The position numbers and the translations under genes were made by a program. DNA of 53,469 nucleotides from Endobacter medicaginis (GTDB taxonomy: Bacteria > Pseudomonadota > Alphaproteobacteria > Acetobacterales > Acetobacteraceae): positions 1-53,469 of the forward strand of contig NZ_JACHXV010000013.1 in NCBI RefSeq assembly GCF_014192375.1, given 5' to 3'. The notes under the pieces were generated by a model. It had not been told where the DNA came from. It worked only from the letters and a program-made list of their open reading frames with translations, and ran no database searches. Of the stretch, positions 1-7,912 are shown piece by piece. Within the stretch, counting starts at the first letter, position 1, and every line of letters starts with the position of its first letter.

Positions 1-94
1 CGGCCACCGGCCGCAATCCGCGCCGCGCAGCTTCCACTCGCGGCCGTCGCCGCGTAGGCTTCAGATCGGTGTCTCACAATCTGCGGGCGGTACA
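1..94 (-). repeat. End of an insertion sequence, left contig boundary
   Basis: Read on the minus strand, the sequence from 94 down to 1 begins TGTACCGCCCGCAGATTGTG and is identical base for base to 53375-53468 read on the plus strand. Identity stops abruptly at the TGT in both places, where unrelated host genes begin: a TonB receptor here and a UvrD-like helicase at the far end. This is what two insertions of one mobile element look like when a contig ends inside the repeat. The element's transposase lies outside the window. A TGT start occurs in several IS families, so no family is assigned. Confidence 0.8.
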
Positions 95-1195
95 GAGGTT
101 CGCCTGCACCAGCCGACTGTTGAGATATTGCAGCTCGCCGTAATTGTAGCGGTCGGCCGAGGTGTAGGGGCGCAGCGCGGTGCCGGCGGCATTGGCCGTG
201 CCATAGCCGTCGCCACTGTCGAGACCAAAATAGCGCCCGGTCGGAATGTAACCGGAATTGAGGAGCGGTGCCTCGCCAGGACCGTTATCACCGGTAATCA
301 CCGGGTTGGCCCAGTTGCGCGAGGTCTGCTTGATCGCGCCGCGATCCAGATAGGAGCCGCTGAGCAGCACGTTGCCGCGGCCGTGCTGGATGTCGAAACC
401 GGTGATGCCGGACACCGAGCCCTCGCGGCCATCGCCGTAGGTCGAGGTGTTGCCGCCAACCTCGATCTGCGTGCCGGTGAAGTGCTGCTTGGTGACCACG
501 TTGATCACGCCGGCGACCGCGTCGGCGCCGTAGATGGTCGAGGCGCCATCCTTCAGCGTGTCGATATGATCGACGGTGGCGAGCGGGATGGTGTCGAGAT
601 CGACGCAGGAGAAACCGTCGCCGTAGCCGCTCTGGATGTAGCGCTTGCCATTGACCAGCACCAGCGTGCGGTTGATGCCGAGATTGCGCAGGTCGATGCA
701 GCTCGAGCCGTTGCCGCCATTGTTGGTGGAAGAGTAGTTGCCCGAGGTGCCGACCGACGGCTGCAGGCGCAGGATGTCTTCCAGCGTCTGGGTCTGGGAG
801 TTGAAGATCTGCTTGGCGCTGATGACGCTGATCGGCGCCGTGGCGGTGTAGTTGGAGTGCGCCAGCAGCGAGCCGGTGACGGTGATGTTCTCCGAGCTGC
901 CGCGGGTGCGCGAACGCGGAAACGCCGCCTCCGCCAGCGGCGCCGGGTTGGCCGCCGCCTGGGTGGCAACCGCGCCAGTGGTGGTCGCACCCACCGCCGC
1001 GGCGGTTCCAGGCGCGGATTTCACATGCCGCTTGGCCGGTACCACGCAATGGCCGTGACGATCATGTACCTTGCCCGTCGGGCAGGCGGCGGCCTGCGCC
1101 GAGGCGGTCGCCACGAGCAAGGCCAAGGGGGAAATAGTGGCACAGAGCAGGGCAGCGCGTGCGCCGCCTGAACGCCGGGGAAAGCTGGGTCGCAT
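74..1195 (-). pseudogene. TonB-dependent outer-membrane receptor, C-terminal part removed by IS insertion
   Basis: This is the N-terminal part of a TonB-dependent receptor, an outer-membrane beta-barrel importer. The ATG at 1195 has CGGAG about ten bases upstream. It is followed by a signal peptide (residues 1 to about 36), a Pro/Ala-rich linker, and a plug domain from about residue 88 with ENITVTGS, TLEDILRLQPSVG, LVLVNGKRY, DTLKDGASTIYGADAVAGVI and the first barrel strands. Host sequence ends after NSRLVQANL; the last residues CTARRL and the stop at 74-76 come from the insertion sequence. At 373 codons it lacks most of the barrel expected for a receptor of about 700-1000 residues, so it should not work unless the remainder continues beyond the contig without a true insertion. 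The ligand is not predictable. Confidence 0.85.
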
Positions 1196-1434
1196 TCGAT
1201 ATAACTCCGGTCGGCGAACGATCCCGCTGTCGCCAGACGGGCGCGTTCGCGAATTCCATGGCGTATTCAAGGCCATAAAAAGTTCCGGATGCGAACTCGA
1301 AGCGAGGTGACAGAACGTTACGCGTCGGCACTGTGACCTACCCGCAACAAAGCGTTCATGCTCGGGTGGGATACACCGAATTTTCAGGCAGTTGATGAAC
1401 GTTTCGTCATGACATCGACCACTTCCCAGCCGCC

Positions 1435-2994
1435 TCAGTGGCGGAAATGCCGCATGCCTGTCAGCACCATCGCGATCCCGGCGGCGTCGGCGGCGGCGAT
1501 GACCTCGTCGTCGCGGATCGAGCCGCCAGGCTGGATCACCGCGGTGGCACCCGCGGCGACGATCGTCTCCAGCCCGTCGGCGAACGGGAAGAACGCATCC
1601 GAGGCCGCCACCGAACCCTCGGTCAGCCGACCGGACAGGCCGGCGGCACGGGCGGCCTCCTCGCTTTTCGACGCGGCGATGCGCGCGGAATCGACACGAC
1701 TCATCTGACCCGCACCGATGCCGACCGTCGCACCCCCCTTCGCATAGACGATGGCGTTGGACTTCACATGCTTGCAGACGCGGAAGGCGAAGATCAGATC
1801 GGCCATCTCGGCGTCGGTCGGCGCGCGCTTCGTCACCACGCGCAGCGCTTCGGGGTCGATTCGTCCCGCATCGCGGGTCTGCACCAGCATCCCGCCTGAC
1901 ACCGACTTGAACGAGCGCCCCGGCGCGGCCGAATCGGGCAGGCCGCCGGTAAGCAGCAGGCGGAGGTTCTTCTTGCGCGCCAGGATCGTGCGCGCGCCTT
2001 CGGTGGCGTCGGGCGCGATGATGACTTCCGTGAAGATCGCCGCAATCTTCGCCGCCGCCGCCTCGTCGAGCGTGCGGTTCAGCGCCACGATGCCGCCGAA
2101 GGCCGAGACCGGATCGCAGCGCAGCGCGAGATCCCAGGCGCTTGCGGCATCCTCGGCCACCGCCACGCCGCACGGATTGGCATGCTTGACGATCACCACC
2201 GCCGGATCCGCAAACTCGGCCACCGCCTCGAAGGCGGCATCCGTGTCGTTGAGGTTGTTGTAGGACAGCGACTTGCCCTGCACCTGTGTGGCACTGGCGA
2301 TGCCGGGGCGCGCGCTGCCATCGACGTAGAAGGCCGCCGACTGATGCGGGTTCTCGCCATAGCGCAGCGCCTCGCGCAGCGTGCCGGTCAGCGTCAGCCG
2401 CGCGGGAGCCGCCTCGTCGCGCGCAAACCACGAAGCGATCGCCGCATCATAGGCGGCGGTGCGCGCATAGGCCGCCCCGGCCAGCGCGCGACGCTGGGCA
2501 AGCGTGGTGCCACCCGCCTCCAGGGCCGCGATGAGGTCGGGGTACTGCGCGGGATCGGTGAGGATGACCACGTCCTCGTGGTTCTTCGCCGCCGCGCGGA
2601 TCATCGCCGGGCCGCCGATATCGATGTTCTCGATGCAGGTTTCGTCATCGGCACCCGAGGCCACCGTCGCCTCGAACGGGTAGAGATTGACGCACACCAG
2701 GTCGATCGGCGCGATCGCGTGTTCGCTCATCTGCGCGACATGCTCCGGGCTGGCGCGGCGGCCGAGGATGCCGCCATGGATCTGCGGCACCAGTGTCTTG
2801 ACCCGGCCGTCGAGGATCTCAGGAAAGCCGGTATGGGCGGAAACCTCGGTGACCGGGATACCCGCTTCGCGCAACAGCTTCGCCGAACCACCGGTCGACA
2901 GCAGCTCCGCCCCCGCGCCGGTGAGCGCACGGCCGAGCTCGACCAGCCCGGTCTTGTCGGAGACGGACAGCAAGGCGCGGCGGATCGGGGTCAT
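1435..2994 (-). CDS. purH: Bifunctional phosphoribosylaminoimidazolecarboxamide formyltransferase/IMP cyclohydrolase
   Basis: PurH performs the last two steps of de novo IMP synthesis in the cytoplasm: AICAR formylation with 10-formyl-tetrahydrofolate, then ring closure. The 519-residue length is normal. The N-terminal MGS-like cyclohydrolase domain is seen in [36 protein letters not shown] and [10 protein letters not shown]. The C-terminal transformylase domain carries [28 protein letters not shown] and the catalytic [11 protein letters not shown]. It ends with [19 protein letters not shown] and GMRHFRH, a typical PurH tail. It sits alone between the truncated receptor and ptsI, separated from ptsI by a hairpin-rich spacer. 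The only start with sensible family alignment is the ATG at 2994 ([14 protein letters not shown]). Confidence 0.97.
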   Translation of the reverse strand: MTPIRRALLSVSDKTGLVELGRALTGAGAELLSTGGSAKLLREAGIPVTEVSAHTGFPEILDGRVKTLVPQIHGGILGRRASPEHVAQMSEHAIAPIDLVCVNLYPFEATVASGADDETCIENIDIGGPAMIRAAAKNHEDVVILTDPAQYPDLIAALEAGGTTLAQRRALAGAAYARTAAYDAAIASWFARDEAAPARLTLTGTLREALRYGENPHQSAAFYVDGSARPGIASATQVQGKSLSYNNLNDTDAAFEAVAEFADPAVVIVKHANPCGVAVAEDAASAWDLALRCDPVSAFGGIVALNRTLDEAAAAKIAAIFTEVIIAPDATEGARTILARKKNLRLLLTGGLPDSAAPGRSFKSVSGGMLVQTRDAGRIDPEALRVVTKRAPTDAEMADLIFAFRVCKHVKSNAIVYAKGGATVGIGAGQMSRVDSARIAASKSEEAARAAGLSGRLTEGSVAASDAFFPFADGLETIVAAGATAVIQPGGSIRDDEVIAAADAAGIAMVLTGMRHFRH

Positions 2995-3069
2995 GGGCGG
3001 GCTCCGGAAGGCAATGACAGGACTGCGCGGCTTCTAGCAGGCACGGTCGCACCCGGCACGACCCTGATT

Positions 3070-3150
3070 GCAGGGCGCTGCCCTGCGCCTGCTCGACGAC
3101 GGACGGGTTGCAAGGGCTCAGCCCTTGATGGGGTTCGGGGCAAAGCCCCG
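3070..3150. repeat. Cluster of three short hairpins downstream of ptsI
   Basis: Three near-perfect three-base-loop hairpins lie in 81 bases: GCAGGGC-GCT-GCCCTGC (3070-3086), CAAGGGC-TCA-GCCCTTG (3111-3127) and CGGGGC-AAA-GCCCCG (3136-3150). They start three bases beyond the ptsI stop codon, where they could stabilise or terminate the leftward ptsI transcript, though no T-run follows. A related arrangement, including the shared TGGGGTYCGGGGC core and a GCAGGGC hairpin, recurs at 26942-26987 just past poxB. This suggests a small dispersed REP-like repeat family. Confidence 0.55.
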
Positions 3151-3153
3151 AGA

Positions 3154-4989
3154 TCAGACGCCCCTGGCGTGGAACGCGGCGATCAGTGCCGAAACGCGCG
3201 CCGGATCGGTCTGGTCCAGCACCTGCCGCGCGAAGCGGACACAGCTCTCGATCTCTGCGGACCGGATCGCCTGCTTGACCAGCGGCACCGAGGACGCATT
3301 GGTCGACAGACTGCGCAGGCCCAGACCGAGCAGCAGCGGCGTCAGGCGCGGATCGCCGCCGATCTCTCCGCACAACGATACCGGACGGCGCAGCCGCAGC
3401 GCCGCACTCGCCACGCGCGCCACCAGCTTGAGCACCGCCGGGTGCACCGAATTGTAGAGATCGGCGACCTCGGCCGCCCCCCGGTCGACGGCGAGCGTAT
3501 ACATCGCGAGGTCGTTGGTGCCGATGGCGAGGAAATCGGCCTCCAGCGCCAGCGCGTCGGCATTCAGCGCCGCCGCCGGAGTCTCGATCATCACGCCGAG
3601 CGGCGGCAGCGTCGACGGCAGCTTCACCCGCCGCCGGCGCAGGCGGCGGGCGACACGCTCGAGGATCTCGCGCGCCGCCTGCACCTCCGCCACCAAAGTG
3701 ACCATCGGCAGCAGGATGCGCACCGGACCATGCGCGGACGCGCGCAGGATGGCGGCGAGCTGGGCCTCGAACAGTTCCGGCGCGCGCAGCAGCAGCCGCA
3801 GGCCGCGCAGACCCAGGGCGGGATTGAGATCGCCCATCCCGGCCAGAAATCCGGCCTGCGTCAGCGCGTCGCTCTGTTTCTCGCCGCCCCAGTCCAGCAC
3901 GCGGATGGTGGTCGGATCGCCGCTCATCGACTCGACGATCTCGCGATAGACCGCGAACTGCGCCGCCTCGTCGGGCAGGGTCTCGGCGTTGATGAACAGG
4001 AACTCGGTCCGCAGCAGGCCGATGCCGGCCGCGCCCGACTGTGCGATCAGCGGCAGCTCGGCCGGCAGTTCGAGATTGGCCTGCAGTTCCACCGGCTCGC
4101 CCGACGCCGTCACCGCCTTGAGCCGACGCAGGCGGGCGAGTTTCTGGCGCTCGCGCGCATAGGCGGCCACCCCGATCCGCGCCGTCTCCAGCGTCGCCGC
4201 ATCGGGGGCCACCACGACGATGCCGCTGCCGCCATCGACGATGATCGGCGCATTCGCCGGCGCGAGGCTCGCCGCCGCACACACTCCGGCGGCCCCCATC
4301 ACCGCCGGGATGCCGAGCGCACGCAGCATGATCGCGGTATGGTCGGTCGCCCCCCCATCCTCGGTGACGACGCCGCTGACCCGTGACGGGTCGATCAGCG
4401 CCGCATCGGCCGGGCGGAGCTGCTCGGCGACCAGCACCGTGCCGGGCGGAAACGCGCTGTAGCCGGCAAACGGCTGGGCGGCGAGGTTGCGGATCAGCCG
4501 CCGGGCGATCTCGGCCACTTCGGCGGCCAGACGCGCACCCTCATGCGCCTCGCCTTCGCCGGCGGCACTGTCGGCCGGGATGCCGGCACGGAGCTGGGCG
4601 GCGATCGCCTCCGCCGCATCCGACACCGCCGCCTCCGCCGAGATCGCCTCCGCCTCCAGCCGCCGCGCGGTGTCGCGCAGCAGCCGCGAGGGCCCCAGCA
4701 TCTGGCGGTAGGCATCGATCAGCGGCACGATCTCGGCCTGCGCCATCTCCGGCAGCAGCAGCAGCCGGCCGCGCAGCTTGTCGAGCTGGCGCAACGAGCG
4801 GCTGACAGCCTCGGCGAGGCGGGCGTGCTCGTCGGCGGCCGGGCCGGTGCGCTCGCGCAGGATCGCCGGCGCGGGCGCGTTCTGCCGCACCACCACCGGG
4901 CCGATGGCGATGCCGGGGCCGATGCCGGTCGCCTCGAACCGTCGCTCGGCCGCACGCTCGACCACCTTGGGCCTGGTGGAGCGGGTCAT
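3154..4989 (-). CDS. ptsI: Phosphoenolpyruvate-protein phosphotransferase (PTS Enzyme I)
   Basis: Enzyme I takes the phosphoryl group from PEP and passes it to HPr. At 611 residues it is slightly longer than E. coli EI. The phosphohistidine is His217 in GGATDHTAIMLRALGIPAVM. The PEP-binding barrel is marked by GIGLLRTEFLFI, VLDWGGEKQ, LGVMIETPAA, IGTNDLAMYTLAVDRG and the catalytic VSLCGEIGGDP. The gene is last in a leftward group hprK-rapZ-EIIA-ptsH-ptsI, 12 bases after ptsH. No sugar permease (EIIB/C) is present, so as in other alphaproteobacteria this is probably a regulatory phosphorelay and not a sugar importer; that role is inferred from context. Confidence 0.95.
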   Translation of the reverse strand: MTRSTRPKVVERAAERRFEATGIGPGIAIGPVVVRQNAPAPAILRERTGPAADEHARLAEAVSRSLRQLDKLRGRLLLLPEMAQAEIVPLIDAYRQMLGPSRLLRDTARRLEAEAISAEAAVSDAAEAIAAQLRAGIPADSAAGEGEAHEGARLAAEVAEIARRLIRNLAAQPFAGYSAFPPGTVLVAEQLRPADAALIDPSRVSGVVTEDGGATDHTAIMLRALGIPAVMGAAGVCAAASLAPANAPIIVDGGSGIVVVAPDAATLETARIGVAAYARERQKLARLRRLKAVTASGEPVELQANLELPAELPLIAQSGAAGIGLLRTEFLFINAETLPDEAAQFAVYREIVESMSGDPTTIRVLDWGGEKQSDALTQAGFLAGMGDLNPALGLRGLRLLLRAPELFEAQLAAILRASAHGPVRILLPMVTLVAEVQAAREILERVARRLRRRRVKLPSTLPPLGVMIETPAAALNADALALEADFLAIGTNDLAMYTLAVDRGAAEVADLYNSVHPAVLKLVARVASAALRLRRPVSLCGEIGGDPRLTPLLLGLGLRSLSTNASSVPLVKQAIRSAEIESCVRFARQVLDQTDPARVSALIAAFHARGV

Positions 4990-5001
4990 CGCGGCCGCGC
5001 G

Positions 5002-5271
5002 CTATTCGTCTTCATCGAACCGCGCCTCGACGAGGGCCGCCAGCGCCTCGATCGCCGCTTCGCCGCCCTCGGGAGCTTCGAACTCGATTTCGGAGCCCCG
5101 CCCCGCGCCGAGCATCATCAGCCCCATGATCGAACGCGCCGACACGCTCTGACCGTCGCGCAGCACCGTGACCTCGATGTCGAACCGCTCGGCGACCACG
5201 ACGAACTTCGCCGCCGCACGCGCATGCAGCCCGCGCCGGTTGGTGACCGCGACACGACGGCGCAGGGTCAT
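5002..5271 (-). CDS. ptsH: Phosphocarrier protein HPr
   Basis: This 89-residue small soluble phosphocarrier connects Enzyme I to EIIA domains. The active-site histidine is His16 in NRRGLHARAAAKFV, and the regulatory serine that HPr kinase would phosphorylate is Ser47 in SARSIMGLMMLGAG. Both phosphorylation sites are intact, which fits the hprK gene in the same group. It lies 12 bases upstream of ptsI and 15 bases after the EIIA stop, consistent with one transcript. The acidic tail (VEARFDEDE) is common in alphaproteobacterial HPr. Confidence 0.96.
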   Translation of the reverse strand: MTLRRRVAVTNRRGLHARAAAKFVVVAERFDIEVTVLRDGQSVSARSIMGLMMLGAGRGSEIEFEAPEGGEAAIEALAALVEARFDEDE

Positions 5272-5286
5272 GCGGATGCGCCCGCC

Positions 5287-5823
5287 TCAGCCGGCGCGCG
5301 AGATCAGACCGGGCGAGCGGGTCCTGGTCCTGCGGGCCGGGGCAGGCGCCGGGGGCGCGATCTGTGGCACGACGGGGGCCAGCACCGGCGCCTCCGCCGG
5401 CTCGCAGCAGGTCGCACCGCCCAGGCAGGTCGGCGGCAGGTGCGAGGCGGAGGCGATATATTTGCGCCCGACCGCGGCGGCCAGCGTCGCGCAGCCGTCG
5501 AGATCGTTCACGCCACGGGTCTTGGCCAGCTTGACCAGCATCGGCAGGTTGACGCCGGCCAGCACCTCGACCGCCGGACGTTCGAGCATGGCGATGGCGA
5601 TGTTGGAGGGGGTCGAGCCGAACATGTCGGTCAGCACGATCACGCCGTCGCCGGAATCGACCGCGGCGACCTCGGCAGCCACCTCGGCGCGTCGGGCCAG
5701 CAGATCGTCCTCGGCCTCGATGCCGATCACGGAAACCTGGGATTGCGGGCCGACGACGTGCTCCATCGCCTGGCGCAGCGCCGCACCGATCCCGCCATGG
5801 GTGACCAGAACCAGACCGATCAT
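5287..5823 (-). CDS. PTS EIIA component, mannose/fructose (EIIA-Man) type
   Basis: This cytoplasmic EIIA-Man-fold domain accepts phosphate from HPr. It opens MIGLVLVTHGGIG, with the phosphoryl-accepting His9, and has VLTDMFGSTPSN and the LAGVNLPMLVKL segment. The first ATG giving the canonical family N-terminus is at 5823; earlier in-frame residues do not resemble the family. The EIIA domain ends near residue 125. The remaining 50 residues are a Pro/Ala/Arg-rich tail with a CLGGATCC cysteine cluster that is not part of the normal domain. With no EIIB/C in sight, it is probably a regulatory output of the HPr relay. Confidence 0.9.
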   Translation of the reverse strand: MIGLVLVTHGGIGAALRQAMEHVVGPQSQVSVIGIEAEDDLLARRAEVAAEVAAVDSGDGVIVLTDMFGSTPSNIAIAMLERPAVEVLAGVNLPMLVKLAKTRGVNDLDGCATLAAAVGRKYIASASHLPPTCLGGATCCEPAEAPVLAPVVPQIAPPAPAPARRTRTRSPGLISRAG

Positions 5824-5910
5824 CTGACGCTCAGCAGGAGGCTCATAGGGGCGATCTGTCGTTCGGCCATGATGTGACAGCGATGTCATGAACCATCGGC
5901 GAGCCGGGAG

Positions 5911-6867
5911 TCAAACGCCGAGATGGGTGTCGCGTGTCCCTGACATGGGTTCACCGCGACGCGGCACAAGGGGAGCCGCGTCGAGCTCGCGGTGACGCAC
6001 CAGGACCGGCCCGTCCGCGACCAGACCGGGGGTATCGCGGAGCCAGGCGGCCAGCGCCTCGACCAGTGTCACGGAACGGTGCCGGCCGCCCGAGCAGCCG
6101 ATGGCGATGGTGGCGTATTTCTTGCCCTCGCCGACGAAGCGTGGCAGCACCATCGACAGCATCCCGGCGATCGAGTCGCGGAAACGCAAATAGTCGGGAT
6201 CGGCCGCCACATAGGCCGCCACGGCCGCATCGCGCCCGTCACGCGCGGCCAGCGACGCCTCGTAGAACGGATTGCGCAGGAACCGCGCGTCGAACACCAT
6301 GTCGGCCTCGCGCGGCAGGCCGGAGGGAAAGGCGAACGACATCAGCGTCACCGCCAGGCCCTCGCCCCCGATGCCGTGCGTCCGCGCGCCGTAGCGCGCC
6401 TCGATGGCCCGGCGCAGCTCGGGTGCGCGCAGGTCGGTGGTGTCGATCACCGTGTCGGCGGCGGCCCGCACCGGGGCGAGCAGGACGGCCTCGGCGGCCA
6501 GCTTGTCGGGCACCGCGCTCTCTCCGGCCAGCGGATGGCGCCGCCGGGTGGCGGTGAAGCGGCGCAGCAGCATCTCGTCCTCGGCAGCGAGGAACAGCAG
6601 CTCGACGGCGAGCTGCTGCGAATCCAGCCTCCGACGCAGCTCCAGCAGCCGTGCGGCATCGAAGCCGAGACTGCGGATGTCGATGCCGAGGGCCAGGCGG
6701 TCGGTGGCATAGCGCTCGGCGGCGACGATGTCGGGCACCAGGTCGAGCGGCGGATTGTCCATCGCCGCGTAGCCGAGATCCTCGAGGATGCGCAGCACGC
6801 TCGACTTGCCGGCGCCGGACTGGCCGGTCACCAGCAGCAGATGGCGTTCGGGGGCAGGCGCGCTCAT
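5911..6867 (-). CDS. rapZ: RNase adapter protein RapZ (nucleotide-binding, YvcJ family)
   Basis: This 318-residue RapZ/YvcJ family P-loop protein corresponds, in enterobacteria, to the adapter that guides RNase E to small RNAs controlling glucosamine-6-phosphate synthesis. The Walker A motif is GQSGAGKSS at residues 15-23. Further family markers are YAAMDNPPLDLVPDIV, RRRHPLAGE, TLMSFAFPSGLPREADMVFDARFLRNPF and the C-terminal AIGCSGGRHRSV nucleotide or RNA-binding patch. The start ATG at 6867 overlaps the hprK stop by four bases (ATGA), implying translational coupling. The hprK-rapZ-EIIA-HPr-EI order is classical in alphaproteobacteria. Confidence 0.95.
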   Translation of the reverse strand: MSAPAPERHLLLVTGQSGAGKSSVLRILEDLGYAAMDNPPLDLVPDIVAAERYATDRLALGIDIRSLGFDAARLLELRRRLDSQQLAVELLFLAAEDEMLLRRFTATRRRHPLAGESAVPDKLAAEAVLLAPVRAAADTVIDTTDLRAPELRRAIEARYGARTHGIGGEGLAVTLMSFAFPSGLPREADMVFDARFLRNPFYEASLAARDGRDAAVAAYVAADPDYLRFRDSIAGMLSMVLPRFVGEGKKYATIAIGCSGGRHRSVTLVEALAAWLRDTPGLVADGPVLVRHRELDAAPLVPRRGEPMSGTRDTHLGV

Positions 6868-7370
6868 GCGGCAAACGCGCCGGCGAACTGGCGCCGGCGG
6901 CCGAGTGCGGCGTCCAGCGCCCATTCCGCGCGCTGGGCGGCGGATTCGCCGCGCGGATCGAGATCCAGTGCCGCGACACCGTGCCAGAGCGAGGGTGCGG
7001 GAAGCCGCACGACCCGGTCGGGGGCGCCCAGCCGCAGCACCACCGCCAGCCTCGCCCGGCGCCTCACCCGCAATCGCATCAACCCCAGCCCCCGTATCTC
7101 CAGCAGCCCGGCCGGCAGCGCCGAGCAAGGCAGCCCAGCATAAAGATGCGCACCGCGCCGCACGAGAGCGACACGGTCGTCGGCGACCAGCCGGAAGCCG
7201 CGATCGATCAGCCGCAAGGCGAGGTCGGACTTGCCAGCACCAGGCGCGCCCAGCAGCAATACGCCATGTCCGCGCCGGGCGACGCAGCTCGCATGCACCA
7301 CCCCCGGCAGCAGGGGCGTCCCGCCCTCGTCCTGACACGGTTCCGCCATTTTTGCGCTTGTGCCAAACAT
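6864..7370 (-). CDS. hprK: HPr kinase/phosphorylase, short alphaproteobacterial form
   Basis: This 168-residue protein corresponds only to the catalytic domain of HPr(Ser) kinase; Firmicute enzymes have an extra N-terminal domain. The P-loop is GAPGAGKSD at residues 41-49, followed by DLALRLIDRGFRLVADDRV, the family's conserved aspartate segment. The product should phosphorylate HPr on Ser47. It is the first gene of the leftward PTS group. In many alphaproteobacteria chvI and chvG lie directly upstream, but here that pair is about 5 kb away with unrelated genes between. Methionines at 1 and 8 are both possible starts. Confidence 0.9.
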   Translation of the reverse strand: MFGTSAKMAEPCQDEGGTPLLPGVVHASCVARRGHGVLLLGAPGAGKSDLALRLIDRGFRLVADDRVALVRRGAHLYAGLPCSALPAGLLEIRGLGLMRLRVRRRARLAVVLRLGAPDRVVRLPAPSLWHGVAALDLDPRGESAAQRAEWALDAALGRRRQFAGAFAA

Positions 7371-7397
7371 GCGTCCGGTTCACTTTTCACGCAGCTA

Positions 7398-7871
7398 ATG
7401 TTCAACAACAGGCAGAAGGGGTTCGGGTTCGTGTCGTCAAGCACCCTCTCCCGACCTCCTGCGCCTGCCGAGACGACCGATGCCGGGGTCGAGACCGGCG
7501 ATCTCTGTACCCTGCCGCAGCGACTGGAACGGCGCGACTGCTTCCGGCGCGTCAAACGCATCGGCGCCGGTGCCGAGCTGCGCATCCGCGGCCTGCGCGA
7601 CGAGACCGGAGCGCGCCGCCCCCTGTCGGAACAGTGCCGCCGCGCACTGGCCGACGGGGCGGAACTGCTCGCCGGCGAGGGCGGTTCGCTGAGCGACGTG
7701 GTGCGGGTGGTGTATGTGGTGCGCGACCCCGATTCCTTCGCCGCCTGTTATCCCCTGCTGCGCGCCGCCTTCGAGGACAGCCGCCCGGCGGTGGCACTGC
7801 GGATGGTCACGGCGTTCGATCGTCCCGACATCGAAATAGAAGTCGAACTGATTGCACGCCTGCCCGGCTGA
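7398..7871 (+). CDS. Rid (YjgF/YER057c/UK114) family protein
   Basis: This small protein has a C-terminal Rid-family fold. LSDVVRVVYVVRDPDSFAAC, CYPLLRAAFEDSRPAVALRM and the final RPDIEIEVELIARL follow the strand-helix order of RidA, which hydrolyses reactive enamine/imine intermediates. RidA's catalytic arginine, in a P-A-R-T-T context, is replaced here by PAVALR. Deaminase activity is therefore doubtful and it may belong to a non-RidA subgroup. The ATG at 7398 gives 157 residues with an unstructured lead; a GTG at 7431 is an alternative. It is divergent from hprK with only 27 bases between them, and 41 bases upstream of the PNGase-like gene. Confidence 0.7.
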   Translation: MFNNRQKGFGFVSSSTLSRPPAPAETTDAGVETGDLCTLPQRLERRDCFRRVKRIGAGAELRIRGLRDETGARRPLSEQCRRALADGAELLAGEGGSLSDVVRVVYVVRDPDSFAACYPLLRAAFEDSRPAVALRMVTAFDRPDIEIEVELIARLPG

Positions 7872-7912
7872 ACGTCGACGCTCCCCCTCACCCTGCCCGC
7901 CCAAGGAACCGC

